The notes under the pieces are model-generated. The model did not search any database, was not told where the DNA came from, and was given only the letters and a program-made list of their open reading frames with translations. Shown here in pieces: positions 55,378 to 64,000 of a stretch of 64,000 nt of DNA. Position 1 is the first letter of the stretch. Each line of letters opens with the position of its first letter. Source of the DNA: Crocosphaera sp. UHCC 0190 (lineage in GTDB: Bacteria > Cyanobacteriota > Cyanobacteriia > Cyanobacteriales > Microcystaceae); contig NZ_JAYGHP010000012.1 of NCBI RefSeq assembly GCF_034932065.1, positions 62,001-126,000 of the forward strand, in the 5' to 3' direction. Made by a program: the position numbers and the translations under genes.

Positions 55378-55737
55378 ATGGAAATTATTGGGTTTTTATT
55401 ACTAGGGATGTTGGCGGGAATTCTGAGTGGGTTAATTGGAATTGGCGGCGGTGTACTAATTACTCCCGCTTTAATTTTTATCTTCAAATTTTCTCAACAG
55501 CAAGCTCAAGGAACAACCCTGGCCTTATTAATTCCTCCCATTGGAATTTTAGCAGCTTGGACTTATTATCAACAAGGATTAGTCAACTGGAAAGCTGCTA
55601 TTCTAATTTGTTTAGGCTTTGTCTTAGGAGGCTTATGGGGAGCTAAAATTGCGGTCAACTTGCCCACAAATCTCCTTGAAAAAATCTTTGGAACCACTTT
55701 AATTGTGATTGGATTAAAAATGTTTTTCTCTCATTAA
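55378..55737 (+). CDS. Half-size TSUP (TauE/SafE) family membrane protein
   Basis: The 119-aa protein has four membrane helices and one TauE/SafE repeat with the signature GMLAGILSGLIGIGGGVLIT (residues 10-29) and QQAQGTTLALLIPP. Typical family members (about 250 aa) have two such repeats, so this is one half; single-repeat members occur in cyanobacteria and would have to dimerise. The family moves sulfite, sulfoacetate or other organic anions; this substrate is unknown. The stop overlaps a small convergent ORF by 3-4 nt. Confidence 0.85.
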   Translation: MEIIGFLLLGMLAGILSGLIGIGGGVLITPALIFIFKFSQQQAQGTTLALLIPPIGILAAWTYYQQGLVNWKAAILICLGFVLGGLWGAKIAVNLPTNLLEKIFGTTLIVIGLKMFFSH

Positions 55738-55877
55738 CGGCTGTTATTACTGCTGTTGTTGATATTTTGACTAATCATTTGAGACACAAATCCAGGGGGA
55801 AAATCGGGAAAGGGAATAATATCAGCAATAAAAACAACCATCGTAGCTGCTAACGTAAATCTCAAGAGAAATGTCAT
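55734..55877 (-). CDS. Possible 47-aa exported or membrane protein
   Basis: ATG at 55877 opens 47 codons: MTFLLRFTLAATMVVFIADI, IPFPDFPPGFVSQMISQNIN, NSSNNSR. Residues 3-20 form a hydrophobic helix after one Arg, then a Pro-rich turn and an Asn/Ser-rich tail. No clear ribosome binding site and no recognised family; its end overlaps the TSUP stop. It could be a chance ORF. Confidence 0.35.
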   Translation of the reverse strand: MTFLLRFTLAATMVVFIADIIPFPDFPPGFVSQMISQNINNSSNNSR

Positions 55878-56140
55878 AGAAGCATCCGCCAATCACTACA
55901 CCTTCCAATATCTCAGCATTGATGGTCTTTAATCTTCCTCCAATCGAGTGAAAATCCCTTCCACAAGACTTACCGAGCTTCCGTCGAGGCAACAGGCAAC
56001 AGTGACTAACAATTTATGTGAATGGAAACCAGCAACTTGGGATGACTATAGCGTTTCCCTGACTCATGAGGTACACTAGCAAAAAGAATTAAACTTTATT
56101 ATTATCAAAATAAACTATTAACCAATCATTAATCAACAAA

Positions 56141-57337
56141 TTAATGACTTCTTTCAGAGGGAAAATGAAAGCGGGTTTTGCGAGGAAATTGCGGCTTAAA
56201 CCATCCCCTACGCCAAAAGAAAAGAATCGAGGTTAAAGAAATACCTAACATTACCCCTAAACAGAGAGGATACCCCCAATACCAATTAAGTTCTGGCATA
56301 TTAAAAGGAGAAGCTTCTGGATTAAAATTCATGCCATAAATTCCCGCAATAAACGTTAAAGGAATAAAAATTGTAGAAACAATGGTTAATAATTTCATCA
56401 CCTCATTAGTTTTATTACTAACAGAAGATAAATAGAGATTTAACAAGCTTTCAAGGAGTTCATCACCAGAATGCAAGCTTTCACTTACTTGTAAGGTGTG
56501 ATCATAACAATCTTTTAAACCCACCCGAACTATTTTGTTTAAAAACTTGGTATTTTCTTGAATTAAAAATTCTAAAGCATTGCGTTGTGGCCAGATTGCA
56601 CGATGTAAAAATAGTAACTCTTTTTTGGCAGTATAAATCTTCTCTAAAGTTTTAAGACTAGCATTAAATAAAACCTCTTCTTCTAAGGTAGCAACTCGTT
56701 CTCGAAATGCTTCTATAATCGGATAATATCCATCAATAATGGCATCCCAAAGCGCATAAGCTAAGTAATCTGTTCCCAAACTGCGAATTTTTCCCTTATT
56801 ATTAAGAATGCGATCACGAACGAGATCAAAACAATCTTTAAAAGGTTCTTCTTGAAAGGAGATAACATAATTATTTGCCACAACTAAACTAACTTGTTCA
56901 AGCCAAAAACTTTGTCCATTAGGTTTAAGAATAACCATTTGAGTAACGATCAATAATTGCTCAGGAAATTCCTCAATTTTAGGCCGTTGAGGAACATTGA
57001 CCACATCTTCCAATAAATAGCTATCTAATTGAAAAATATCTGCGAGTTGTTGTAAGATTTCTTCACTCCCTAAACCAGCAATATCAAACCAAGAAACCGA
57101 AGAATCATTAAGATATGAAAGACAATCTTGTGGCGTTAAATTATTCTGTTGAATTGCTTGTTCTGGGGTATAATCAATTAAGCTAATTTCCGTAGGTTGA
57201 GCATCTTGGGCAATGCGTAGGGTTCCTGGCATTGAACCTGGATCACTATGACGATAATTAAGATAATTATTATCGTAAGATTTTTGATTTAAAGGAGATA
57301 AAGAGTTTATTCTGTGGGAAAATGATTGATTATTCAT
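56141..57337 (-). CDS. corA: CorA-type magnesium/cobalt transporter
   Basis: The 398-aa protein has a long cytoplasmic N-terminal domain and two C-terminal helices (about 330-350 and 368-388). The selectivity signature GMN is visible in IAGIYGMNFNPEASPFNMPEL. Such channels form pentamers that admit Mg2+ (and Co2+ or Ni2+). ATG 57337 (MNNQSFSHRIN) is preferred to TTG 57349. It lies 39 bp behind the FAD oxidoreductase gene on the same strand and may share its transcript. Confidence 0.92.
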   Translation of the reverse strand: MNNQSFSHRINSLSPLNQKSYDNNYLNYRHSDPGSMPGTLRIAQDAQPTEISLIDYTPEQAIQQNNLTPQDCLSYLNDSSVSWFDIAGLGSEEILQQLADIFQLDSYLLEDVVNVPQRPKIEEFPEQLLIVTQMVILKPNGQSFWLEQVSLVVANNYVISFQEEPFKDCFDLVRDRILNNKGKIRSLGTDYLAYALWDAIIDGYYPIIEAFRERVATLEEEVLFNASLKTLEKIYTAKKELLFLHRAIWPQRNALEFLIQENTKFLNKIVRVGLKDCYDHTLQVSESLHSGDELLESLLNLYLSSVSNKTNEVMKLLTIVSTIFIPLTFIAGIYGMNFNPEASPFNMPELNWYWGYPLCLGVMLGISLTSILFFWRRGWFKPQFPRKTRFHFPSERSH

Positions 57338-57376
57338 GAGTATTCTCAAATTTTTAGGAACAAGATACTGTATATT

Positions 57377-59326
57377 TCAAATATTGAGTAAACCTTCTGG
57401 TCTTACTGTTAGTATTTTGCGTCTTTGTAGTCCTTCTTGATGTAAAATTTCATTGGCTGCTAATAATCCACTACTAACGGCTCTTTCCATTAAACCACAA
57501 GGAAAAGGCATTTTGACCCAATCTCCTGCTAAGAATAAGTTATTTATTTCCGTTGTTGTTTGTGGACGATAATTATAACTATTGGGTGGGTATCCTGAAA
57601 AGTTTTTCTGATTAACCAATTCTCTATGCAATACTTTAGCTTTCTTTAATTCTGGAACAATTTCATAGAGTTCTTGTTCAAAGGTATTTAATAAGGCTTC
57701 TTGGGTCGGAAATTCTTGTTCTTTGTAACCATAAGCGTGTAATTCCACCACACTTCCCCCTGTCTTTTTCGCCCACTCAATAAACTGAGTTTGAATATGG
57801 TGATATAAGGTAATACTATCGATAAGTTTATAACCAGAAATGGAGGTAAAATCACTATATTTCCAGTCAAAATCTTGATCAAACCAAAACCGTGCAACGG
57901 CAAAGGGATTTGCAATCGCTAATTGTTCAATATTTTGAGTAAAATCAGGGTTAATATCTCCTTCTATTAACTGCCATAAATGTTTAATTCCTGGTACATC
58001 AGTGGCGATTACATAATAATCTGCTTCTAGGGTTTTGGGGGTTTCTAATGAGTTCGGATGCGCGGTGATTAATTGTGCTGATTTCTCATTTTTTTGTTGA
58101 ATTTTATAGCGAGATAAATTCTGTTTTGCTGGGCCTTTTAATACCTTTCCTTGTTGATCATATAATGCACCATGACAGGGACATAAAAACGTGCCATCTT
58201 CTTGTTTATTGACGGTACAACCTTGATGAGTACAAGTTAGGGAAATAGTTTCTTGATTTTTTGCTGTCTCCAAAAAAACGCGATCACTTGCTCCATAATA
58301 AGTCAATTCCTTATTACTTAAAATGGGATTTTTGTCAACCCAAAAAGCAACATTATTTTTAGCCATTCCTGATTGATAATTTAAGGAAGTAATGATTCCA
58401 TTTTCACAAGTAATTTGATTGATATTTGCTTCTGAAATGACTTCATTACCCTGTTTTTTAATCGCTGTTACTATAGGGTTAACCAAGCTAGTTCCCATAT
58501 CATCTTTTGTCCCATTAAAAGCTAATCCTTCCGGGTTTCCAAAGAAATAAAAATGAAAAAATTGTAATAATTCTCCGGTGCTTAAAGTATCAGGGGAATT
58601 CAAAGTTGATTTAGCAAAGGGTAAAAAATATAAATCATAAAGTCCTTGAGGAAAACCATTTTTTACCCAGTCAGTCACAGCAATATTATCTAACTGATCA
58701 AAACTTTTAGGAATTTGAAATCCAGCAATCGCTTGAAAAACTTGCCAATGATTAATATTCGTTAAATTGATGCCCCATTTAAGGCAATTTTTTGACCAAA
58801 AGGCCAAATCAATAATATTCCAAGGAAAAGCAGAATGACTCGGATAAAATATTTCTGGTTGATAACTGTAAGTTTCTGGACTAAAAACAACTGAATAGAA
58901 ATCTAAAGATTTAAAATTATCTTTAATTTTTAAGTCATTAATGATACTTTTAAGATTATAATATTGAGGAAAAAAGCCATGAAATCCGTGTTCCATCTGA
59001 AAAGATTCTTGACCAAATTCAATTGTCCAACTAGCAATTTTACCACCTAAATTGGCTGATTTTTCTAATAAAATTACCTTAAATCCCCGTTGACTCAATT
59101 CATAAGCACAAGCTAAACCCGCTAAACCGGCCCCAACCACAACCACAGATTTTTGCTGATTTAATTGATAGGGTAAACTTAAACTATCTTGTTGATAAAT
59201 AGAAGGTTTCGGCTTACTAAAACGGGAATAACCGACCAGGGTTCCTAGGGTTCCTAAGCCTAAGAGTTTTAAGGCAATGCGGCGAGAAATCATCGACGAT
59301 GTAAAAGCAGGTTGCAATTGATTCAT
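57377..59326 (-). CDS. Tat-targeted FAD-dependent oxidoreductase with an inserted Rieske domain
   Basis: The 649-aa protein starts with a twin-arginine signal (SRRIALKLLGLGTLGTLVG, about residues 14-32). The FAD-binding motif is VVVVGAGLAGLACAYELSQRG (about 62-82), as in amine oxidase/carotenoid desaturase-like flavoproteins. A Rieske [2Fe-2S] domain is inserted in the middle, with Cys365/His367 (CTHQGCTV) and Cys384/His385 (CPCHGALYD). The flavoprotein fold resumes and ends with LFLAGDWVKMPFPCGLMERA. It resembles carotenoid-modifying flavoproteins; the substrate is unknown. ATG 59326 is chosen over an upstream frame extension to 59398. Confidence 0.85.
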   Translation of the reverse strand: MNQLQPAFTSSMISRRIALKLLGLGTLGTLVGYSRFSKPKPSIYQQDSLSLPYQLNQQKSVVVVGAGLAGLACAYELSQRGFKVILLEKSANLGGKIASWTIEFGQESFQMEHGFHGFFPQYYNLKSIINDLKIKDNFKSLDFYSVVFSPETYSYQPEIFYPSHSAFPWNIIDLAFWSKNCLKWGINLTNINHWQVFQAIAGFQIPKSFDQLDNIAVTDWVKNGFPQGLYDLYFLPFAKSTLNSPDTLSTGELLQFFHFYFFGNPEGLAFNGTKDDMGTSLVNPIVTAIKKQGNEVISEANINQITCENGIITSLNYQSGMAKNNVAFWVDKNPILSNKELTYYGASDRVFLETAKNQETISLTCTHQGCTVNKQEDGTFLCPCHGALYDQQGKVLKGPAKQNLSRYKIQQKNEKSAQLITAHPNSLETPKTLEADYYVIATDVPGIKHLWQLIEGDINPDFTQNIEQLAIANPFAVARFWFDQDFDWKYSDFTSISGYKLIDSITLYHHIQTQFIEWAKKTGGSVVELHAYGYKEQEFPTQEALLNTFEQELYEIVPELKKAKVLHRELVNQKNFSGYPPNSYNYRPQTTTEINNLFLAGDWVKMPFPCGLMERAVSSGLLAANEILHQEGLQRRKILTVRPEGLLNI

Positions 59327-59454
59327 GGATAAATAAAAATAGATAGTCCTATTATATAATTTCTCAATCCACATATTCCAAAATAACAAAAAAAACAATA
59401 GACAACAATAAAATATCTCATTAAACTCTCATCAAAAAAGTTTTGTTACTGCCC

Positions 59455-59475
59455 GTAATTAATACCATTAATTAC
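59455..59475. promoter_or_regulatory. Inverted repeat GTAATTAAT/ATTAATTAC upstream of pstS
   Basis: A 9-bp perfect inverted repeat with an ACC centre lies about 195 bp before pstS and 130 bp before the divergent oxidoreductase gene. It is AT-rich like an operator. No convincing cyanobacterial Pho box (repeated TTAACC-type octamers) was seen in this gap. Confidence 0.35.
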
Positions 59476-59670
59476 AGGAAATATCCCTAACAAAACTGTT
59501 TCAGTAATATGTTATCCAGAATACATTGACAACTGAACAAAATTCAAGTTAACTATTGAGGATAATGGGATAAAGAATGTGACAGAAGGGTTTTCAGCCT
59601 CATCAATCATTCTTGAAATAGTGACAAAAATTGTTATGTAGGCACTTTATATTAGGAGAGTTTGATCCCT

Positions 59671-60834
59671 ATGTTTCAAAACATTTTTCTAGACAAGTCT
59701 GTCAAAAATGTTGTCAGTTCTTTATCGGTTCTCTTGTTCACTGCTTCCCTCGTTGCTTGTGGTCGTGACCAAGCTGCTAATCAAAACCCAACTCCCGATC
59801 AAGGCCAAAATCCTAGTCAAAGTAGTGTAGCCATTACCCTTCCCTTTCAACAAAATATTCGGGCTAATGGTGCGGGCGCATCTTTTCCCGCTCCCCTTTA
59901 TCAAACTTGGTTTGTCTTATTATCGAGACAAGTGCCTCAACTTCAGTTTAACTTTCAATCCGTTGGGAGTGGGGCCGGAATTCAACAATTTACTGGCGGG
60001 ACGGTAGATTTTGGGGCCAGTGACATCGCTATGACAGATGAACAGATAGCGCAAGTCAGTCGGGGTGTTTTGTTGTTACCCGTTACAGCAGGAAGTATTG
60101 TTTTAGCCTACAATTTGCCAGGAGTAGAAGGAGTAAAATTAACCAGAGAAAATTACGTCGATATTTTTGCTGGTAACATTACCAATTGGAACGATCCGAA
60201 ACTTGCTCAATCTAACCCTGATTTAAAGTTACCAGACCAACGCATTACCGTGGTACACCGTTCAGATGGTAGTGGAACGACAGCAGTGTTTACAAATCAT
60301 CTTGGTGAAATTAGTCCCCAATGGAAAAAGGATATTGGTACGGGAACATCCGTGGGATGGCCAACAACCAAAGGAAACTTTATTGGGGGGAGAGGCAATG
60401 AAGGGGTAACTGCTCTCATTGGACAAACTCAAGGGTCAATTGGTTTTATGGAATTTGGCTTTGCTAAAAAGAATAACTTGTCGACGGCAGCTTTAGAAAA
60501 TAAAGCAGGTAAATTTATTGTTCCCTCAGACGAATCAGGGACTTACACCCTTTCTCAAGTAGAATTACCTGATAATTTAAGAGCCTTTATTACCGATCCT
60601 CCAGGAGAAGAATCCTATCCCATTGTTACCTATACTTGGATGTTATTATTTAAAAAATATGACGATCCCAATAAAGCGATCGCCATGGAAGCGATGATTC
60701 AATTTGCCCTCAATGAAGGACAACAAAAAGCTCCAGCCCTTGGTTATATTCAACTTCCTCAAAATGTTAGGGAAAAAGTAGCGGCTGCTGCCGATCAAAT
60801 TACCCCCGACTTTCAAATTAAACTGAGTGAGTAG
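59671..60834 (+). CDS. pstS: Phosphate ABC transporter substrate-binding protein
   Basis: The 387-aa lipoprotein (lipobox LVAC-G near residue 31) captures phosphate in the periplasm for the Pst transporter. Phosphate-binding blocks are GAGASFPAPLYQTW, GSGAGIQQFTGGTVDFGASD and HRSDGSGTTAVFTNHL. A polar linker (NQNPTPDQGQNPSQSS) follows the lipid anchor. ATG 59671 is chosen with AGGAGAG upstream. No pstC, pstA or pstB follows; instead trmD converges, so this is an isolated pstS copy, as often found in cyanobacteria. Confidence 0.93.
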   Translation: MFQNIFLDKSVKNVVSSLSVLLFTASLVACGRDQAANQNPTPDQGQNPSQSSVAITLPFQQNIRANGAGASFPAPLYQTWFVLLSRQVPQLQFNFQSVGSGAGIQQFTGGTVDFGASDIAMTDEQIAQVSRGVLLLPVTAGSIVLAYNLPGVEGVKLTRENYVDIFAGNITNWNDPKLAQSNPDLKLPDQRITVVHRSDGSGTTAVFTNHLGEISPQWKKDIGTGTSVGWPTTKGNFIGGRGNEGVTALIGQTQGSIGFMEFGFAKKNNLSTAALENKAGKFIVPSDESGTYTLSQVELPDNLRAFITDPPGEESYPIVTYTWMLLFKKYDDPNKAIAMEAMIQFALNEGQQKAPALGYIQLPQNVREKVAAAADQITPDFQIKLSE

Positions 60835-60839
60835 GTATT

Positions 60840-61541
60840 TCAATCGGATTTTTGTTGAGAATTAAGCCATTTTTCCCAAAGATCAGGGCGACGTTGTTGA
60901 GTCCGTTTAATTTGTTCACACCGTCGCCATTCTTCAATTTTTTGATGATTCCCTGACCTTAATATTTCTGGAACTTCCCATTCTTGAAACAGAGGGGGAC
61001 GAGTATATTGAGGATAATCTAATAAGCCATCTTCAAAACTTTCCGCCTTCAAAGATTCCACCTTTCCCACCGTTCCTGGTAACAAACGAATTACCCCATT
61101 CATTAAAGCTAAAGCCGGAATTTCCCCACAAGTTAACACAAAATCCCCTAAAGAAATTTCCCGATCCGCTAAATAGCGAATTCGTTCATCCACCCCTTCA
61201 TAATGACCACAAATCAACACCAATTGTTGATAATTGGTAGCCAAATCTTGTAAAATAGTCTGATTAAGAGGTGAACCTTGGGGCGTGAGTAAAATAATCT
61301 CTCGCTTGGGTAAACAGCTTAAAGAAGCAACCGCAGCGAAAATAGGTTCCGGTTTCAGTAACATTCCTACCCCACCCCCGTAGGGTTCATCATCGACCCG
61401 ATGATGCTTATCTAGGGTAAAATCACGGGGATTAACCAGATTAACCGTAGCAATATTTTTCTCTAAAGCCTTAGACAAGAGTCCAGAAGCGAGGGGAGAG
61501 GTAAAGAAATCTGGAAACAGAGTAATTACATCAATTTTCAC
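60840..61541 (-). CDS. trmD: tRNA (guanine-N1)-methyltransferase
   Basis: The 233-aa SPOUT-class enzyme methylates G37 of tRNAs with CNN anticodons, using SAM, and prevents frameshifting. Typical blocks are KIDVITLFPDFF at the start, YGGGVGMLLKPEP, ICGHYEGVDERI (SAM-binding knot), GDFVLTCGE and DYPQYTRPPLF. GTG 61541 gives the family start (M)KIDVITLFPDF; a TTG at 61562 would add seven residues. No rimM, rpsP or rplS adjoin it. Its end lies 5 bp from the pstS stop. Confidence 0.96.
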   Translation of the reverse strand: MKIDVITLFPDFFTSPLASGLLSKALEKNIATVNLVNPRDFTLDKHHRVDDEPYGGGVGMLLKPEPIFAAVASLSCLPKREIILLTPQGSPLNQTILQDLATNYQQLVLICGHYEGVDERIRYLADREISLGDFVLTCGEIPALALMNGVIRLLPGTVGKVESLKAESFEDGLLDYPQYTRPPLFQEWEVPEILRSGNHQKIEEWRRCEQIKRTQQRRPDLWEKWLNSQQKSD

Positions 61542-61977
61542 AGGAAGGTTCGGGAAGTTCAAAAAATAATATTAATTTTAATGTTCCGTTGCTAGTCTAG
61601 CTTAAAATGGATGGCAGGTAGGATAGAGCTTCAATCTATGGAACTTTGACCCTATTATGGAATAATTGTGAAAACTTTAGGTTCAGCGATAAACTGGACA
61701 TTACCAGATAGACAAACAATTCGGTTACATAGTGAAGGTCAAACATCGAATTCTGTTACAGCAACAAAACCAACCCAAGAACACCGTTAATCAAAACCTC
61801 GGTAACGTTGAGGGAAACCTAGGGAGAAACAAGGAACAGCACGATGAATTAGTCCGAACAAAGGGGGCCGAGAATTGAGTACCAAGGCATTAGAGTTGGA
61901 ATATCTAAAATCTTATCCCTATGATGACTAACTAACCTAAAGTACCTAAATTTTTTCTTTGGCTTAAAAACAATATC
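61542..61977. other. Long upstream region of cphB
   Basis: This 436-bp gap lies between divergent trmD and cphB. A GTG-started frame of 40 codons (61668-61790, starting KTLGSAINWTLPDRQ) is the only ORF-like stretch and lacks a ribosome binding site; I do not call it a gene. The G/A-rich part near 61805-61850 (GGGAAACC, GGGAGAAACAAGG) may be a structured leader. Confidence 0.4.
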
Positions 61978-62841
61978 ATGTTGCACTTAGAGACTCAATC
62001 CCAACAAAGCCCCATGTCCCAATCGACCACCACCGCCGTTTTAATCATTGGCGGCGCAGAAGATAAAGTGCATGGCAAAGAAATTCTCCATACCTTTTGG
62101 TTTCGTTCCGGGGGAACCGATGCTACCATTGCCATTATTCCCTCCGCCTCCAGAGAACCTGTCCTCATTGGGGAACGATATCAACAAATTTTTGAAGAAA
62201 TGGGGGCCAAATACGTCAAAGTCCTAGATATCCGCGATCGCGCCCAAGGAGAAGACCCCTACTTTCAACAATATGTCGAAGAATGTACCGGAGTCTTTAT
62301 GACCGGTGGGGATCAACTACGATTATGTGGATTATTGGCTGATACCCCCCTGATGGAACGAATTCGTCAACGGGTACAATTAGGAGAGATCTCCCTGGCG
62401 GGAACCAGTGCCGGGGCAGCCGTAATGGGACATCACATGATCGCAGGGGGCAGTAGTGGAGAGTCTCCCAACCGAGCCTTAGTCGATATGGCCATGGGAC
62501 TGGGGATCATTCCTGAAATTATTGTTGACCAACACTTCCATAATCGCAACCGCATGGCTCGTCTTTTAAGTGCCTTATGTACCCATCCAGAACGGATTGG
62601 TATCGGCATTGATGAAGATACCTGTGCCATGTTTGAACGAGATGGCTTGATGCGCGTTGTTGGTAAGGGAACTGTTACCCTAGTAGATGGCCGGGAAATG
62701 ACCTACACCAACCAAGACCAAGTAGGTGCAGCCGATCCCTTAAGCCTCCATAACCTACGACTTCATATTCTCTCTCATGGAGATGGTTATCATCTTCATC
62801 AACACAAACCCATTGCGAAAGCAAGCAATCCTTTACAGTAA
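61978..62841 (+). CDS. cphB: Cyanophycinase
   Basis: The 287-aa S51-family serine peptidase degrades cyanophycin (multi-L-arginyl-poly-aspartate) to beta-Asp-Arg dipeptides, releasing stored nitrogen. The nucleophile elbow is GTSAGAAVM with Ser144; LIIGGAEDKVHG and VFMTGGDQLRL are also typical. If translation begins at the in-frame ATG 62014, the serine becomes residue 132, the number reported for Synechocystis CphB, so 62014 may be the true start. It precedes cphA by 121 bp on the same strand, the usual order. Confidence 0.95.
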   Translation: MLHLETQSQQSPMSQSTTTAVLIIGGAEDKVHGKEILHTFWFRSGGTDATIAIIPSASREPVLIGERYQQIFEEMGAKYVKVLDIRDRAQGEDPYFQQYVEECTGVFMTGGDQLRLCGLLADTPLMERIRQRVQLGEISLAGTSAGAAVMGHHMIAGGSSGESPNRALVDMAMGLGIIPEIIVDQHFHNRNRMARLLSALCTHPERIGIGIDEDTCAMFERDGLMRVVGKGTVTLVDGREMTYTNQDQVGAADPLSLHNLRLHILSHGDGYHLHQHKPIAKASNPLQ

Positions 62842-62962
62842 AGCCTAACTGAAAAAATGTTCACCATGAACAGATATCGAGTCTTCTGAAAAGACAGAAT
62901 CAGTAGGATACGGCTTCTTTGTCCTTCCGAGTGCGGATCTAAGAAACGGCGAAACGGCAAAC

Positions 62963-64000
62963 ATGAAAATTCTAAAAACCCTCACCCTACGCGGCCCCAA
63001 CTACTGGAGTATCAGGCGACAAAAACTGATTGTGATGCGCCTTGACTTGGAGGATCTAGCAGAGAAGCCCTCGAACGAGATCCCCGGTTTTTACGACGGT
63101 TTAGTTAAGGTACTGCCCAGCTTAATTGAGCATTTTTGTTCCCCTGGCCATCGTGGCGGCTTCCTCGAACGGGTCAAACAAGGCACTTATATGGGCCATA
63201 TCATTGAACACGTCGCCCTAGAATTGCAAGAATTAACCCGGATGCCCGTAGGCTTCGGTCGCACCAGAGAAACCAGTGACCCTGGTGTTTATAACGTCGT
63301 CTACGAATATATAGACGAACAAGCTGGCCGCTATGCCGGACGGGCCGCCGTTCGTTTATGTCAGTCTATCGCCGAAACCGGAGTCTATGCTCTAGAAGAA
63401 CTAGAACAGGATCTCAGCGATTTACGGGATCTTCAAGCTAATGCGTCCCTTGGCCCCAGTACAGAAACCCTCGTCACCGAAGCAGAAGCCAGAAAAATTC
63501 CCTGGATGCTCCTCAGTGCGCGAGCGATGGTGCAACTGGGCTATGGGGTTCATCAAAAACGCATTCAAGCTACCTTAAGTGACTATTCCGGTATTTTAGC
63601 CGTAGAATTAGCCTGTGATAAGGAAGGCACCAAAACCATTCTCAAAGATGCTGGTGTTCCCGTTCCCCAAGGGACGACAATCCAATTTTTTGAAGAACTA
63701 GAAAGCGCGATCGCTGATGTGGGGGGTTATCCCATCGTCATTAAACCCCTTGATGGCAACCACGGACGAGGCATCACCATCAATATTAACAGTTGGGCAG
63801 AAGCTGAAGAAGCCTACGATCTGGCCACCAAAGAGTCAAAAACCCGCAGCATTATCGTTGAACGTTATTATGTCGGTAGCGATCACCGGATTTTAGTAAT
63901 AAATGGCAAATTAGTCGCCGTTGCAGAACGAATTCCCGCCCATGTCATCGGGGATGACAAACATACTGTGGCGGAACTGATCGAAATTACTAATCAAGAT
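62963..64000 (+). CDS. cphA: Cyanophycin synthetase, N-terminal part
   Basis: The gene runs off the end of the window; 346 codons are seen without a stop. It begins MKILKTLTLRGPNYWSIRRQ, the conserved CphA start. The N-terminal domain has GRAAVRLCQSIAETGVYAL; the ATP-grasp domain, which adds aspartate to the chain, follows (GTKTILKDAGVPVPQGTTIQ, YPIVIKPLDGNHGRGITINI, VERYYVGSDHRILVINGK). The C-terminal Mur ligase-like domain that adds arginine lies beyond the window. CphB lies just upstream, so degradation and synthesis genes are paired. Confidence 0.97.
   Translation, partial: MKILKTLTLRGPNYWSIRRQKLIVMRLDLEDLAEKPSNEIPGFYDGLVKVLPSLIEHFCSPGHRGGFLERVKQGTYMGHIIEHVALELQELTRMPVGFGRTRETSDPGVYNVVYEYIDEQAGRYAGRAAVRLCQSIAETGVYALEELEQDLSDLRDLQANASLGPSTETLVTEAEARKIPWMLLSARAMVQLGYGVHQKRIQATLSDYSGILAVELACDKEGTKTILKDAGVPVPQGTTIQFFEELESAIADVGGYPIVIKPLDGNHGRGITININSWAEAEEAYDLATKESKTRSIIVERYYVGSDHRILVINGKLVAVAERIPAHVIGDDKHTVAELIEITNQD

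Noticed and set aside
56040..56095. Possible IS end near TATAGCGTTTCCCTGACTCA
   Set aside because: The sequence recalls insertion-sequence margins, but no matching inverted repeat or transposase fragment could be found nearby.
59399..59670. Pho box before pstS
   Set aside because: No set of repeated TTAACC-type octamers was found; only an AT-rich inverted repeat and one GTTAACTA are present.
61668..61790. 40-codon GTG-started ORF upstream of cphB
   Set aside because: It has no ribosome binding site, hydrophobic segment or recognisable motif and is more simply untranslated leader.

Overview
The window is chromosomal DNA of a cyanobacterium, most likely a unicellular nitrogen-fixer of the Crocosphaera/Cyanothece/Rippkaea type. 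The evidence is more than 20 copies of the cyanobacterial octamer GCGATCGC (HIP1), the cyanophycin pair cphB-cphA, a COP23-type protein, a CAAD/CURT1-like thylakoid protein, hopanoid gene hpnH, a Uma2 nuclease and moderate-to-low GC. The genus is an inference. No rRNA, tRNA, CRISPR array, prophage or complete insertion sequence was recognised.

Layout. 0-6.6 kb: 3' part of larE, acnB (minus), a DUF6888/DUF6887-type pair, a MITE-like element that truncates a small gene, a secreted sunset-domain protein, an SbcD-like nuclease. 6.7-14.2 kb: GH116 glucosidase, a small membrane protein, a MATE transporter, rpmH-rnpA-PH protein, hpnH, Uma2. 14.2-28 kb: tex, a small EF-hand protein, two coupled unknown genes, aspS, the biotin block bioF / BioG-BioH-like esterase / bioC, a RelE-type toxin-antitoxin pair, gcvP, a membrane Ser/Thr kinase. 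28-33.4 kb: GHL10-type hydrolase, DUF218-like and DUF2301 proteins, the COP23 protein. 33.4-39.6 kb: heavy-metal RND pump with an unusually short adaptor, divergent from an OmpR-type two-component system. 39.6-46 kb: DUF1400 hydrolase, then a partner-switching locus (periplasmic binding protein, SpoIIE phosphatase, STAS protein, HATPase-like protein). 46-55 kb: tandem PTPS protein, CAAD protein, four-EF-hand protein, glycosyltransferase-like protein, MscS channel, a second DUF6888/DUF6887-type pair, pheT. 55-64 kb: YciI, half-size TSUP transporter, corA, a Tat-targeted FAD oxidoreductase with an inserted Rieske domain, pstS, trmD, cphB and the start of cphA.

Several genes form working units. 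bioF, the esterase and bioC overlap and together cover early biotin synthesis (pimeloyl methyl ester route to KAPA). The metal pump and its sensor pair are divergent, with a direct repeat in the shared promoter. The binding protein and phosphatase overlap by ATGA and converge with the STAS and HATPase genes. CphB and CphA degrade and make cyanophycin.

Two patterns run across the window. First, a family of 24-28 bp perfect palindromes with constant GTAGGG/CCCTAC ends and variable but always complementary inner arms, often within a few bases of a stop codon. Second, both copies of the DUF6888-type gene lack a normal start codon and carry ATT where the initiator is expected.
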